Positions 35,653 to 44,322 of a stretch of 64,000 nt of DNA are shown here, one piece after another. The first letter of the stretch is position 1. Each line of letters opens with the position of its first letter. The notes beneath the pieces are model-generated. The model saw only the letters and a list, made by a program, of their open reading frames with translations, was not told the origin of the DNA and did no database searches. Source of the DNA: Egibacteraceae bacterium (GTDB lineage: Bacteria > Actinomycetota > Nitriliruptoria > Euzebyales > Egibacteraceae); assembly GCA_030446775.1 (NCBI GenBank), contig JAUJMQ010000002.1, forward strand, positions 1 through 64,000, in the 5' to 3' direction. The translations under genes were made by a program, and so were the position numbers.

Positions 35653-36945
35653 TCAGTCGCGGACCGTCATGTCGAGCTTGCGCGGCAGCCGCCCGGCCGC
35701 CTCGGCCCCGCTGGCACCGGGGATGCGCTCCTGCTGAGGCAGAATGAGCAACTCCGCGAGCGCGGGTCGACGTTCGCGACGCTGCCGCTGGCAGTGTGGC
35801 CTCCAGCGCCGACCACACCAGCGAGGTGGCAGCGCCGGCGCGCCGTGAGCGCTCACGAGCGGGCAGCGGGTCGTCGGACTGGCCGCTGATCTCCAGCAGG
35901 ACGCTGCCACCGACCAGCCCTTCCTCCCGTTCTCGATGCGCTCGCTGCCCAGCAGCCCGTAGGCGTTGCGCGCGATGCCCTGCGATAGTCGCCGCCCTCG
36001 TAGCGGGTGAGCTCCGCGTCAGGCAGGCGCAGCGACGTGCCCTTCATGATGAGCGCGAGCTGCTTGGAGAAGGCGACCGACTCAGGGGCGACCTCCTCGT
36101 TGGTCGGCCACAGCACCGAGGCGACCACGTCCGCGCCCGGGGTGTTCGCGACCGGATTCGCGTCCTCGGGCACCCGCAGCAGACCCTGGTTGTGCACATC
36201 GATCACCCAGATCGGCTCGAAGCGGTCATAGACCCCTCGTACGGCCCTGGCCTCGGCGACCGGGTTCCGGTCGGGGTCGTAGATGGCGGCCCTCCAGATC
36301 GGGGTTGCAGCGAACCTGCCAGCTCTGCGACCAGTCGGCCCAGTGGTAGCGGTTGACGTCGTAGGAGTACTCATCCGTCTCGTCGTACTGGGTCGAGAAC
36401 ACGCCGCGACCCTGGTTGAGGAGTGCCGGATCGACCGAGCCGTCCTCTGCGAAGCAGTCGCGGCTATCGCGCGGAGGCGCCGTGAAGTCGGTGTTGCCGC
36501 GGGTGTCGAAGGCGTAGCCGTCGGGGTTGACCAGGGGCATGACGAGCACGTACAGCTCGTCGAGCACGTCGTCGACCTGCTCGTTGTCCCGGGTGAAGCG
36601 GCCAATGAGCTCGTAGGCCGACTGGAACCCGGTCGCCTCGTTGCCGTGCTGAGAGGCGATCACCAGCACGGGCGTCTTGGTGGGATCGCCGATCTTGACG
36701 AGCAGGATGTCGCGACCGCGACGCGTGCGGCCGACCGACTCGACGTCGAAGGGGGCCGCCGCGCGGCGCTCGAAGGCACGCAACGACCGGCCGAGCTGGT
36801 CGGGGCGGCTCGCCTGCTCGGACGGAGCGAGCGGCTGGCGGGCGGCTGGTGCGGGTTGCGCCATGACGCTGGGCGAAAGGACCGCGAACAGCGCTACGAG
36901 AACGAGGAGCGGGGCGAGTCGCCTATTCAATTTGAACCCCTTCAC
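35653..36945 (-). pseudogene. Secreted M14-family zinc carboxypeptidase, frameshifted
   Basis: ATG 36945 begins a Sec signal peptide (MKGFKLNRRLAPLLVLVALFAVLSPSVMA). The M14 domain has ESVGRTRRGRDILLVKIGD, the zinc motif HGNEATG (HxxE), LVMPLVNPDGYAFDTRGN and DYSYD-type substrate residues (TDEYSYDVNRYHWADW). The frame changes near 36291 (NPDLEG to AAIYDPDRNPVAEARAVRGVYDRFEPIWVIDVHNQG, with the third zinc ligand DVH), near 35982 (GGDYR to QGIARNAYGLLGSERIENG), and again before ALAELLILPQQERIPGASGAEAAGRLPRKLDMTVRD-stop. About 430 residues when rejoined. It lies inside the repeat-bounded island, so true decay is more plausible here than for housekeeping genes. Confidence 0.8.
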
Positions 36946-37041
36946 CCTGGGTGGAACGAACGCGCGGCATCATCCGTCTGACCGCTATGCCCGTCAAGTG
37001 GCCTTCTGACGGAAACCATAGATCGCTTGGGACCCCGGAGC

Positions 37042-37262
37042 TCATCCCTCGACGGCATGCCGCAACCGTGCGACCAGCGCCTGGGCGTCGAGGGCGCCCG
37101 TGGCTCGCGCACGAAGAAAACGTCGCGCACGTCTGTGCCCAACGTCTCCAGCCGAGCGCCGGTGACGTGCAGCCCTGCGTCCGCAAGCGCGCTGGCGACC
37201 CGGTAGAGCAGACCGGGGACGTCGTGGGCGACCACCTCGATGCGACACGCTGGAGACGCTGC
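37042..37262 (-). pseudogene. 3' remnant of glnD (PII uridylyltransferase), C-terminal ACT domain
   Basis: Minus strand reads CRIEVVAHDVPGLLYRVASALADAGLHVTGARLETLGTDVRDVFFVREPRA and, after one shift, LDAQALVARLRHAVEG-stop. This is the closing ACT domain of GlnD (IEV.A.D.PGLLYR.A.AL...G....A...T.G..V.DVF.V). Nothing of the nucleotidyltransferase or HD domains precedes it; the sequence switches to a plus-strand MNT gene at the junction. A truncated leftover, about 70 residues. Confidence 0.65.
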
Positions 37263-37545
37263 TGACGATGAGCTGCGACGGCGCCGTGACGAGATCCTCC
37301 CCATCGCCGCCCGGCGAGGAGCCCGCAACGTCGGGGTGTTCGGTCCGTGGCCCGTGGTGAGCAGGACAGCGACAGCGACCTCGACCTGCCCGGCGACCTG
37401 GAGGCCGGCAGCAGCCTGTTCGACCTCGGCGGACTGCTCATGGATCTGCAGGATGCGCTCGGCTGGCCCCGTCGACGTTGTCGAGCTCGACGGGCGGCGC
37501 CCACGGTCGAGAAGCCGCGTGCTCGCCGAGGCGGTTGCGCTGTGA
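37240..37545 (+). pseudogene. MntA-type nucleotidyltransferase (antitoxin-like), two compensating frameshifts
   Basis: Reads [24 protein letters not shown], then after one missing base at about 37343 [40 protein letters not shown], then back via an extra C at about 37468 to [25 protein letters not shown]-stop. The GSVARGE...SDSDLDL motif is the MNT nucleotidyltransferase signature (GSxARGxxxxxSDxDL). In MNT-HEPN toxin-antitoxin pairs this protein AMPylates and silences the HEPN toxin. The stop overlaps a HEPN fragment start (GTGA), exactly as in such operons. Confidence 0.7.
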
Positions 37546-37595
37546 GGGCCGACACGGAGCGGGTGCTCGACATGGTCGAGCAAATCGAGCTAATC
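37542..37595 (+). pseudogene. 5' fragment of a HepT/HEPN toxin
   Basis: GTG 37542 overlaps the MNT stop. The product starts [18 protein letters not shown], matching the first helix of HepT-like HEPN RNases, then diverges into unrelated sequence ([14 protein letters not shown]...). The catalytic RX4-6H motif is absent, so the toxin is lost. The junction near 37590 marks another recombination or deletion point. Confidence 0.5.
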
Positions 37596-37829
37596 CTGTT
37601 GCCGACGAACGTACTCCAGAAGCTGGATGATCGGCAGTCGACCATCCGACTGCATTCGCTGGCCTCGCCGCCGCCGGTAGAAGCTAACGTTGGCGCCACC
37701 AGCAACGGGCGCCGAGACGTTGAGAATGACCAGACAATCGACTCGTCCGACCGGCCGAGCAGCGCGGCGCTTACGACCGCTAGTCGAAGGGCCGCCGGGG
37801 TGGTTCAACGCTCCACCGGGGCCGTCGGA

Positions 37830-38308
37830 CTCTAGGGAGTCACACAGCGTCGCAGCGGGGGAGGATGCCTTCTTCGTGTGGGGCGGCGTAGACCACCCTG
37901 GCACGGGAGCGCCGCTCTCCGACGGTGCCATCTATTTCCCCTCACTCAACGCCTGGGAGGTGAGCCTCCAGCTCCAATTGCAGGCCCTGCCGCCAAGTCT
38001 CAGCCTCGTCGGATGGCGAGCTCTTTGTTTGGAATGGGCAGGAGGCAGCGAGCTATAGCGTGCAGGGCAGAGATTGGAAGGAACTGTCGTGCAGTCCACG
38101 TGCGCAGCCCGCGCCGCTGGGCGCCGTCTGGACTGGTTCCGAATTCATCATCGTCGGCGACAGGAGCCGGACAAGCGATGAGACAAATGGACTCGCCTAC
38201 CAGTCCCGACACCGGCCGGTGGCGGTCCTATCCATAACACCGGTGACACTGAACGTTGGCTCAGTAGCATGGACCGGTCGAGAAGTAGCAGTGGTTGGCG
38301 ACCACTAG
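37830..38308 (+). pseudogene. Degenerate Kelch-type beta-propeller fragment
   Basis: Pieces in different frames resemble Kelch repeats: EDAFFVWGGVDHPGTGAPLSDGAIYFPSLNAWE, ELFVWNGQEAASYSVQGRDWKEL, and APLGAVWTGSEFIIVGDRSRTSDETNGLAY then VTLNVGSVAWTGREVAVVGDH-stop. The repeated pattern (W.G.E..V.GG / A..Y.P....W) is visible, but at least three frame changes and internal stops separate the parts. Base composition is clearly less GC-rich than the core genes. A decayed gene, or an unrecognised one with errors. Confidence 0.5.
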
Positions 38309-38827
38309 GACAGGAATAACGCTTCACGTGATCACACTGAAAGGGCGGTGGGCACCGCTTACGATACGAACATGCAACCGCCGCCGAGCCCGGCCTGCTC
38401 GACCTCCCCGCCGCTGTCACAGCCTGACCCTACGATGCAACAAGTGGAGGTCACCTACCGAAATCCCACGCCGACCGGAACATCCTCAATCGTTGAGCAG
38501 TACCGCCTTACCGACGCCACGCAGGTCGTTCGGCACCAGCTGCGGTCACCTTCCGCAATCTCTTCGGCCCGCCGCAACTACGTGAAGGCTTGGAGCAGAG
38601 GCTCGCGACCGGCCAAAAGCGGAGGGCGGCGTCCAGCGCCCGGGCGGTAGGGGTTCGCCACAGGTTCCACCATCACAGGATGTCATGACGTGTAAACCGC
38701 ACCCTTATACGCGCTTATGGATGGTTATGAGCCCCATGGGAGAACCGGCCGGCGGACAGAGCCGAGGATCACGCCTCGTCTGGCGAGGGAAGTTGTTCAC
38801 CGGAAGGGCCCGTGCTGGTTGATCGCC
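38309..38827. other. Gene-poor, lower-GC stretch
   Basis: No convincing gene. ORF 38348-38650 gives VEVTYRNPTPTGTSSIVEQYRLTDATQVVRHQL, which could be a remnant of a small beta-strand domain, but I cannot place it. Bases 38660-38760 are distinctly AT-richer (ttatacgcgcttatggatggttatgag). It ends at the right direct repeat. Confidence 0.5.
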
Positions 38828-38862
38828 CCGGCTAGTTGCCGAGAGGGCGGATCGCGGTGACG
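38828..38862. repeat. Right 35-bp direct repeat, at the 3' end of greA
   Basis: Begins ccggctagttgccgagaggg; 32 of 35 bases match 35161-35195. It covers the last nine codons of greA plus its stop, the sort of gene end that site-specific integrases use. Confidence 0.7.
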
Positions 38863-39308
38863 GTCACCTTGAACTCCCCGGCGGGCGCCGAGTACGAGCG
38901 GGACTCGCCGACCTTGGCGCCCAGCAGCGCCTTGCCCAGCGGCGAGTTCGCGCTCACGACGCCGATGCCGCCCGCCGGCCGGTCCTCGCGACTGCCGACG
39001 AGGAAGGTGTCGGCGTCGCCGTCGGCGTCGACGGCCGTGACCACCATGCCCGCCGCCACCGCGTCGCCCTGCGGCGCCTCGCCGACCTGCGCGTCGCGCA
39101 GCATGTCGGTCAGCTGGCGGATGCGGGCCTCCATCTTGCCCTGCTCTTCCTTGGCCGAGTCGTACTCGGCGTTCTCCGACAGGTCGCCGTGGGAGCGGGC
39201 GACCTCGATCGCCTTGGAGGCGCGCGCGCGCCCGTGCGTCGTGAGGTCGGCGAGCTCGGCGCTGAGACGGTCGTAGGCAGACTGGGACAGCCAGACGGTG
39301 TCGCTCAC
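38832..39308 (-). CDS. greA: Transcription elongation factor GreA
   Basis: 158 residues, the family length. It rescues backtracked RNA polymerase by stimulating transcript cleavage. The N-terminal coiled coil (about 1-78) contains LSQSAYDRLSAELADL and the tip motif ARSHGDLSENAEYDSAKEEQ with the acidic pair that enters the polymerase channel; the C-terminal FKBP-like domain (about 82-158) ends GKALLGAKVGESRSYSAPAGEFKVTVTAIRPLGN. GTG 39308. It is divergent from the Fpg/Nei gene, and its 3' end carries one of the island repeats. Confidence 0.96.
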   Translation of the reverse strand: MSDTVWLSQSAYDRLSAELADLTTHGRARASKAIEVARSHGDLSENAEYDSAKEEQGKMEARIRQLTDMLRDAQVGEAPQGDAVAAGMVVTAVDADGDADTFLVGSREDRPAGGIGVVSANSPLGKALLGAKVGESRSYSAPAGEFKVTVTAIRPLGN

Positions 39309-39348
39309 TGCAACAGGTCCTCGCGATGCCGGCGGTTGGACGGGGACA

Positions 39349-39354
39349 AGTGTA
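39349..39354 (-). promoter_or_regulatory. -10 box TACACT of greA
   Basis: Read on the minus strand, TACACT lies 40 bases before the greA GTG, in the gap shared with the divergent Fpg/Nei gene. Confidence 0.45.
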
Positions 39355-39379
39355 GAGCCGGACCTCCAAGGAGCATCGG

Positions 39380-40261
39380 ATGCCCGAGCTGCCGGAGCTG
39401 CAGGCCCACGCCGAGCGGCTCGCCGCGACCTACGCCGGCGCGGTCCTCGAGCGCTTCGAGCCGCTGTCGTTCACGGCGCTCAAGACGTTCGCCCCACCCG
39501 CCGACGCCGCTGTCGGCCGGGCGGTGGCCGACGTCGGGCGTCGCGGCAAGCACCTGCTGCTGCGGTTCCCCGCCCCGGCGCCGGCCCGAGGCGACGAGGA
39601 CCTCACCCACGTCGTCCACCTCATGCAGGGCGGGCGCCTGCGCCCGGATGCCAAGCTGGCGCGCCGGCCGCGCGACGGCGTGGCCCGATGGCGGTTCGCC
39701 ACGCCCGACGACGGGTCCGCCCCTCCCGCGCTTCTGCTGACCGAGGCCGGCACCGAGCGGCGTGCCGGCATCTGGACGGTCGCCGGCGACCCCCTCGTCG
39801 CCGACCCGCTCGCCGGGCTCGGGCCCGAGGCCGACGCCCTCGACGACCGGCAGCTCGCGGGGCTGCTCGCGGCGCACCCCATGAGGCTGCACACGTTCCT
39901 GCGCGACCAGCGGCTCGTCGCCGGCCTGGGGCGGCGGCTGGCCAACGAGGTGTGCCACCGCGCGCGGCTGTCGCCGTTCGCCCAGACCGCTCGCCTCGGC
40001 GACGCCGGCGCCGCCGCGGTCGTCGCCGCCATCCGCGACGCCGTCGCCGAGGGTCTGGCCGCCGACCGGGCGCGTGGCGACATGTCGGCGTCCAAGGAGC
40101 GCCCCGGCGCGGTGCACAGCCGCACCGGCGAGCCGTGTCCCGTATGCGGTGACACCGTGCGGGAGGTCGCCTACCGCGACTACACCGTCCACTACTGCGC
40201 GACGTGCCAGACCGGCGGCAAGGTGCTCGCGGACAACACGACCTCGAAGTTCCTCAAGTAG
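39380..40261 (+). CDS. Fpg/Nei-family DNA glycosylase
   Basis: Base-excision repair enzyme for oxidised bases, with AP-lyase activity. 293 residues. Seen: the N-terminal catalytic PELPE (MPELPELQAHAERL), the conserved lysine in RRGKHLLLRF, HLMQGGRLR, and the H2TH region RLVAGLGRRLANEVCHRARLSPF (usually GNIYADE). The C-terminal zinc finger reads CPVCGDTVREVAYRDYTVHYCATCQTGGK (CX2C...CX2C). The finger marks it as Fpg/Nei; 8-oxoG versus pyrimidine specificity is not settled, and LANEVCHRA is a variant of the H2TH loop. AAGGAG precedes ATG 39380. Confidence 0.92.
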   Translation: MPELPELQAHAERLAATYAGAVLERFEPLSFTALKTFAPPADAAVGRAVADVGRRGKHLLLRFPAPAPARGDEDLTHVVHLMQGGRLRPDAKLARRPRDGVARWRFATPDDGSAPPALLLTEAGTERRAGIWTVAGDPLVADPLAGLGPEADALDDRQLAGLLAAHPMRLHTFLRDQRLVAGLGRRLANEVCHRARLSPFAQTARLGDAGAAAVVAAIRDAVAEGLAADRARGDMSASKERPGAVHSRTGEPCPVCGDTVREVAYRDYTVHYCATCQTGGKVLADNTTSKFLK

Positions 40262-40275
40262 CGCGCGGCCGCCGC

Positions 40276-40308
40276 GACGGCCCCGCCCTCGCGTGGGGCG
40301 GGACCGTC
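40276..40308 (+). terminator. Hairpin terminator after the Fpg/Nei gene
   Basis: GACGG-CCCCGCCC ... GGGGCGGG-A-CCGTC forms a long stem 15 bases after the stop. A second hairpin CCGGGCGC/GCGCCCGG is at 40350-40372. The remaining bases to 40549 hold no gene; TAGGAT at 40511 may be the -10 of the MFS gene. Confidence 0.55.
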
Positions 40309-40549
40309 GGGCGACCAGGGCCGCCAGGGACCGCGTTGCGGTCCTGACTCCGGGCGCCCCCCGTGCGCCCGGCCGTCACGCTGTGTATCCACCAGCATGG
40401 CAGCCTGTTATTGGATTCGGACCCAGGACGGCTGCGTCCTGCTGTCCATTCGGACACCTTACGGGGGATCGGCGTCTCCCCCTAACGGGGGGCCGGCACA
40501 GCCGCGCCGTAGGATCGAGGGCCCGCCGGCCTGCGAACCGATCGGCCCC

Positions 40550-41851
40550 ATGCCCCGTCGTCCCGCGCTCCTGGCCGAGCCCGCCTACGTCGTCGCGCTC
40601 GTCATCGCCGTCGTCGTGGCCCTCGGCTTCGGTCTCGTCGTCCCCGTGCTGCCGCTGTTCGTCCGCGAGTTCGGCGTCGGGCTGTTCGCGGTCACCGGCG
40701 TCGTCGCGGCCTTCGCGGGCGTACGGCTGCTGTCGAGCGTCTACACCGGCGCGCTCGCCGACCGGATCGGCACGCGGCGGGCCATCGGGTTCGGCGCGAT
40801 CATCGTCGCCGCCTCGAGCCTGGGAACGGCGGTCGCTCCCAACTACTGGACCGTCCTCGTCGTCCGCGGCCTTGGGGGGTTCGGCAGTGCGCTGTTCTTC
40901 AACGCGCTGTTGGCCATGGTCGTGCGCATCATCGCCGCCGACCAGCGCGGCCGCGCGGTCGGCACGTTGCAGGGCGCGTTCCTGTTCGGCATCGCGTTCG
41001 GTCCCAGCGTCGGGGGGCTGCTGGCCGAGCCGCTCGGCCTGCGCCTGCCGTTCGCGATCTACGCGGTGTTCTGCGGCGCGGCCGGCGTCGTCGCACTGCG
41101 ATTCCTGCCCGGCGACGACCGCGGGCCGGCCGTCGCGGTGAACGGTGCCGGTGCGAGCGTGGACGAGCCGTCCGGCGGTGGGCGGACCCCGGCCGGTGCC
41201 GGCGCCGGACGGGGGCCCGCCCGGCCGCAGGGCCTGACCGCGACGTGGCGCCTGACGCGGGAGCTGTGCGCCGACCCCGCCTTCGTCGCGGCGCTCGTGA
41301 TGATGGCGGCGTCCCGCTGGGCCGCCACGGGCGTGCGGTTCAGTCTCATCCCGGTGTTCGGGGCCGAGGTCGTGGGCGCCAGCAAGGCCGTCGTCGGGGG
41401 GGCGTTGACCCTCGCGGCGGTGACCCATCTGCTCGTGCTGTGGCCCACCGGCAAGATCGCCGACACCGTCGGCCGGCGGGCGATGGGCGCGCCGGCCTAC
41501 CTGGTGTTCGCCGTGATCGCCGCGGCCGTCGGGTTCGCCACCTCGCTGACGGCGTTCCTCGTCGTCATGGCGCTGTACGGCGTCGGGACGGGACTGACCT
41601 CGGTGACGCCGCCCGCCGTTGTCGGCGACATCGTGCCGCCGGAGCGGACCGGCGTGGGCGTCGGCGTGCTCAACACGGCCGGCGACCTCGGCAGCGTCGG
41701 AGGACCGCTGGTGTCCGGGCTCCTGGCCGAGCGGCTGGGGTACGGCTGGGGCTTCGGCGCCAGCGCCCTGCTCCTCGCCGTCGGCGGCCTGGTCGCGCTG
41801 GGGATGCGCGAGACGCTGCCCTCGCGGGTCGAGGCCCGCACGGCCGTCTGA
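40550..41851 (+). CDS. MFS transporter (drug-efflux type, 12 TM)
   Basis: 433 residues from ATG 40550 (MPRRPALLAEPAYVVALVIAVVVALGFGLVVPVLPLFVREFGVG). Twelve hydrophobic helices in two halves are separated by a hydrophilic Gly/Pro-rich loop (about residues 195-235). Motif A is seen as GALADRIGTRRAIGFG in the first half and GKIADTVGRRAMGAP in the second. The upstream 51 codons in the track ORF are intergenic and not used. Substrate unknown. It is followed by uppS with its own promoter. Confidence 0.9.
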   Translation: MPRRPALLAEPAYVVALVIAVVVALGFGLVVPVLPLFVREFGVGLFAVTGVVAAFAGVRLLSSVYTGALADRIGTRRAIGFGAIIVAASSLGTAVAPNYWTVLVVRGLGGFGSALFFNALLAMVVRIIAADQRGRAVGTLQGAFLFGIAFGPSVGGLLAEPLGLRLPFAIYAVFCGAAGVVALRFLPGDDRGPAVAVNGAGASVDEPSGGGRTPAGAGAGRGPARPQGLTATWRLTRELCADPAFVAALVMMAASRWAATGVRFSLIPVFGAEVVGASKAVVGGALTLAAVTHLLVLWPTGKIADTVGRRAMGAPAYLVFAVIAAAVGFATSLTAFLVVMALYGVGTGLTSVTPPAVVGDIVPPERTGVGVGVLNTAGDLGSVGGPLVSGLLAERLGYGWGFGASALLLAVGGLVALGMRETLPSRVEARTAV

Positions 41852-41890
41852 CCGCGCCGACCGGCCGGTGTGACGCTGCGCGTGTCGCCC

Positions 41891-41896
41891 TACACT
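41891..41896 (+). promoter_or_regulatory. -10 box TACACT, leaderless-type, before uppS
   Basis: TACACT ends 6 bases before GTG 41903. It places transcription start at the start codon and argues against the upstream GTG at 41870. Confidence 0.55.
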
Positions 41897-41902
41897 CGCG
41901 GC

Positions 41903-42679
41903 GTGCTGCCCTCCCTGGTCTACCGGCTGTACGAGCGCCGGTTGCGCGGCGAGCTTCGGGACGGGGCCCTTCCCCGCCACATCGGCGTCGTGCTGGACGG
42001 AAACCGCCGCTTCGCCCGCGCCCGCGGCCTGGAGACGGTGGTCGAGGGCCACCGCGCCGGCGCCGACCGCATCCACGACCTGCTCGACTGGTGCCACGAG
42101 CTCGGCATCCCCTACGTCACGCTGTGGCTGCTGTCCACCGACAACCTCCGGCGCGACGAGTCCGAGGTCACCGGCCTCGTGCCGATCATCGCCGACACCG
42201 TCACCCGCATCGCCAACGACCCGGCCAACCGGGCCCGAGGGGTGAAGATCACCGGCGTCGGCGCCCTCGACGTGCTGCCCGACGCGCTGCGGCGGGCGCT
42301 CAAGGACGCCGAGGAGGCGACCGCCGGGCGCGACGGCTGCCACGTCCAGGTCGCCGTCGGCTACGGCGGACGCCAGGAGATCACCGACGCGCTGCGCGCG
42401 CTGCTCGAGTCGCGCCACGCCCGCGGCCACTCGTTGTCCGACGTCATCGACGACCTCTCACCCGAGCTGATCGCCGCGCACCTGTACACGACCGGCACGC
42501 CCGACCCCGACCTCATCATCCGGACCTCGGGTGAGATCCGGCTGTCGGGCTTCCTGCTGTGGCAGTCCGCGCATTCGGAGTTCTACTTCTGCGACCCCTA
42601 CTGGCCGGAGTTCCGCAAGACCGACTTCCTCCGCGCCCTGCGCGAGTTCCAGCACCGCCAGCGCCGCTACGGCCGCTGA
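41903..42679 (+). CDS. uppS: Isoprenyl transferase (cis-prenyl diphosphate synthase, UppS-like)
   Basis: Condenses isopentenyl diphosphate units to the polyprenyl carrier lipid used in cell-wall synthesis. 258 residues. Seen: IGVVLDGNRRFARARGLETVVEGHRAGADRIHDLLDWC with the catalytic aspartate in LDGNRR, TLWLLSTDNLRRDESEV, VAVGYGGRQEI, and the C-terminal signature DPDLIIRTSGEIRLSGFLLWQSAHSEFYFCDPYWPEFRKTDFLRALREFQHRQRRYG. M. tuberculosis has two such enzymes (short Z-FPP and decaprenyl); chain length cannot be told here. Confidence 0.95.
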   Translation: MLPSLVYRLYERRLRGELRDGALPRHIGVVLDGNRRFARARGLETVVEGHRAGADRIHDLLDWCHELGIPYVTLWLLSTDNLRRDESEVTGLVPIIADTVTRIANDPANRARGVKITGVGALDVLPDALRRALKDAEEATAGRDGCHVQVAVGYGGRQEITDALRALLESRHARGHSLSDVIDDLSPELIAAHLYTTGTPDPDLIIRTSGEIRLSGFLLWQSAHSEFYFCDPYWPEFRKTDFLRALREFQHRQRRYGR

Positions 42680-42840
42680 GCCCAGACGCTGGGCCGGGGA
42701 CAGCGGCGGGCCGGCCTCCCGGTCCATCTCTGTCGGGTGTGTGCGGCGTCGGACGAGCGGGGGCGGGTTGCGCCTCCCCGGTGCGAGCGCGGACGGCCCG
42801 TACCCTGCGGGCAGCCGACGTCCGGGGACCGAGGGTGCGC

Positions 42841-44193
42841 GTGACCGCAGACCGCCTGACCTACGTGCTCGACACCTGTGTGCTGCTGGCCGATCCGCGG
42901 GCGCTGTTCCGCTTCGACGAGCATGCGGTCGTCCTGCCGCTGGTCGTCGTGGAGGAACTCGACTCCCACAAGACGCGCATGGACGAGGTCGGTCGCAACG
43001 CGCGGAGCGCGCTGCGGCTCATCGAGGAGCTGCGGGTGCGCAGCGGCACCGGGCTGCGCGAGCCCGTGGCGCTCGGCGCACGCGGGACCCTGCGCGTGGA
43101 GGGCAACCACGTCGACACGGCGCTGCCCGCCTACCTCGACCCCTCCAAGCCCGACCACCGCATCCTCGCGGTCGCGCTCGGCATCGGCGGCACGCTCGTG
43201 AGCAAGGACACCGCCCTGCGGATCAAGGGCGGGCAGCTGGGCGTGCCCGTCGAGGACTACCGCGCCGACACGGTCGAGGTCGACGAGCGCTACACCGGCA
43301 TCGCCGAGGTCGAGGTCGACCGGGTTACCCTCGACGCGCTCCACGCGTCGGGCAAGGCGTCGCTGACGGCCGCCGGAACCGGTGACGCCGAGCTCAACCA
43401 GTGCCTGGTCCTGCGGGCCGGCCGGTCCGCGTCGGGGCTCGCCCGGGTGGTCGGTGTGGCCCAAGACGAGATCACGGTCGCGCGCGTCCCGGGCTCGTCG
43501 CGGGCGTTCGGGGTCTCGGCCCGCGACGTCCGCCAGACGTTCGCGCTGGATCTGCTGACCGATCCCGCCGTCCCCTGCGTGTCCCTGATGGGCATGGCCG
43601 GCACCGGCAAGACCTTCCTCGCGCTGGCCGCCGGCCTCGAACAGGTCCTCGAGGCGCGCGCCTACCGGCGGCTGTCGGTCTACCGGCCGCTCGTCGCGGT
43701 GGGACGTCAGGAGGTCGGCTACCTGCCCGGCGACCTCGAGGAGAAGCTGTCGCCGTGGATGGCGGCGATCCACGACAACCTCTACGCACTGTTTCGCTGC
43801 GACGACGAGCCGGGCGCGGCGCGCTCCGGGAGGGAGGGCGACGACCATCGCCACGCCTCCGCCGCGGTCGATGCGCTGCTCGAGCGCGGCCAGCTGGAGA
43901 TGGCGGCGATCACCTACCTGCGCGGGCGCTCCATCACCGACGAGTACGTGATCGTCGACGAGGCGCAGAACCTCGAGCTGCCAACCCTCAAGGTCATCCT
44001 CACCCGCATGGCCCACGGCTCGAAGGTGGTGTTCTGCGGCGACCTGTCCCAGGTCGACAACCCCTACATCTCGCCGTTCGGCGGGATGGCGGCCCTCATC
44101 GAGAAGCTCAAGGGCACCTCGCTGTTCGGGCATGTCACCATGAGCAAGGGGGTCCGCTCCCCGCTGGCCGAGCTCACCGCAACCGCGTTCTGA
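42841..44193 (+). CDS. PhoH family protein with N-terminal PIN domain (PhoH2-type)
   Basis: 450-residue fusion of a PIN ribonuclease with a RecA-like PhoH ATPase/helicase; relatives in mycobacteria unwind and cut RNA. The PIN part (about 3-135) has RLTYVLDTCVLLADPRALFRFDEHAVVLPLVVVEELDSHK and GGTLVSKDTALRIKG. The PhoH part (about 225-450) has Walker A LMGMAGTGKTFLALAAGLE, YRPLVAVGRQEVGYLPGDLEEKLSPWM, and Walker B EYVIVDEAQNLELPTLKVILTR, then VVFCGDLSQVDNPYI. TACCCT at 42801 may be its -10. GTG 42841 is chosen; GTG 42835 is an alternative. Confidence 0.93.
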   Translation: MTADRLTYVLDTCVLLADPRALFRFDEHAVVLPLVVVEELDSHKTRMDEVGRNARSALRLIEELRVRSGTGLREPVALGARGTLRVEGNHVDTALPAYLDPSKPDHRILAVALGIGGTLVSKDTALRIKGGQLGVPVEDYRADTVEVDERYTGIAEVEVDRVTLDALHASGKASLTAAGTGDAELNQCLVLRAGRSASGLARVVGVAQDEITVARVPGSSRAFGVSARDVRQTFALDLLTDPAVPCVSLMGMAGTGKTFLALAAGLEQVLEARAYRRLSVYRPLVAVGRQEVGYLPGDLEEKLSPWMAAIHDNLYALFRCDDEPGAARSGREGDDHRHASAAVDALLERGQLEMAAITYLRGRSITDEYVIVDEAQNLELPTLKVILTRMAHGSKVVFCGDLSQVDNPYISPFGGMAALIEKLKGTSLFGHVTMSKGVRSPLAELTATAF

Positions 44194-44322
44194 CCCACCT
44201 GGCCACCGCGCTGCGCCGGTCGCAGCCCCGGGTGGTGCGGTGCCCGGCGTGTCGCCGACGGTGGCGAGCGCCTCCCGCGGCCGCGACAGTGGGGCGTCCC
44301 CGCTCGCAGCGAAAGGCAGCGC

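Noticed and set aside
38348-38650. 100-aa ORF in the lower-GC gap as a real gene
   Set aside because: Only a short stretch looks protein-like, no ribosome site is present and the tail is low complexity; kept as a note in the gap entry.
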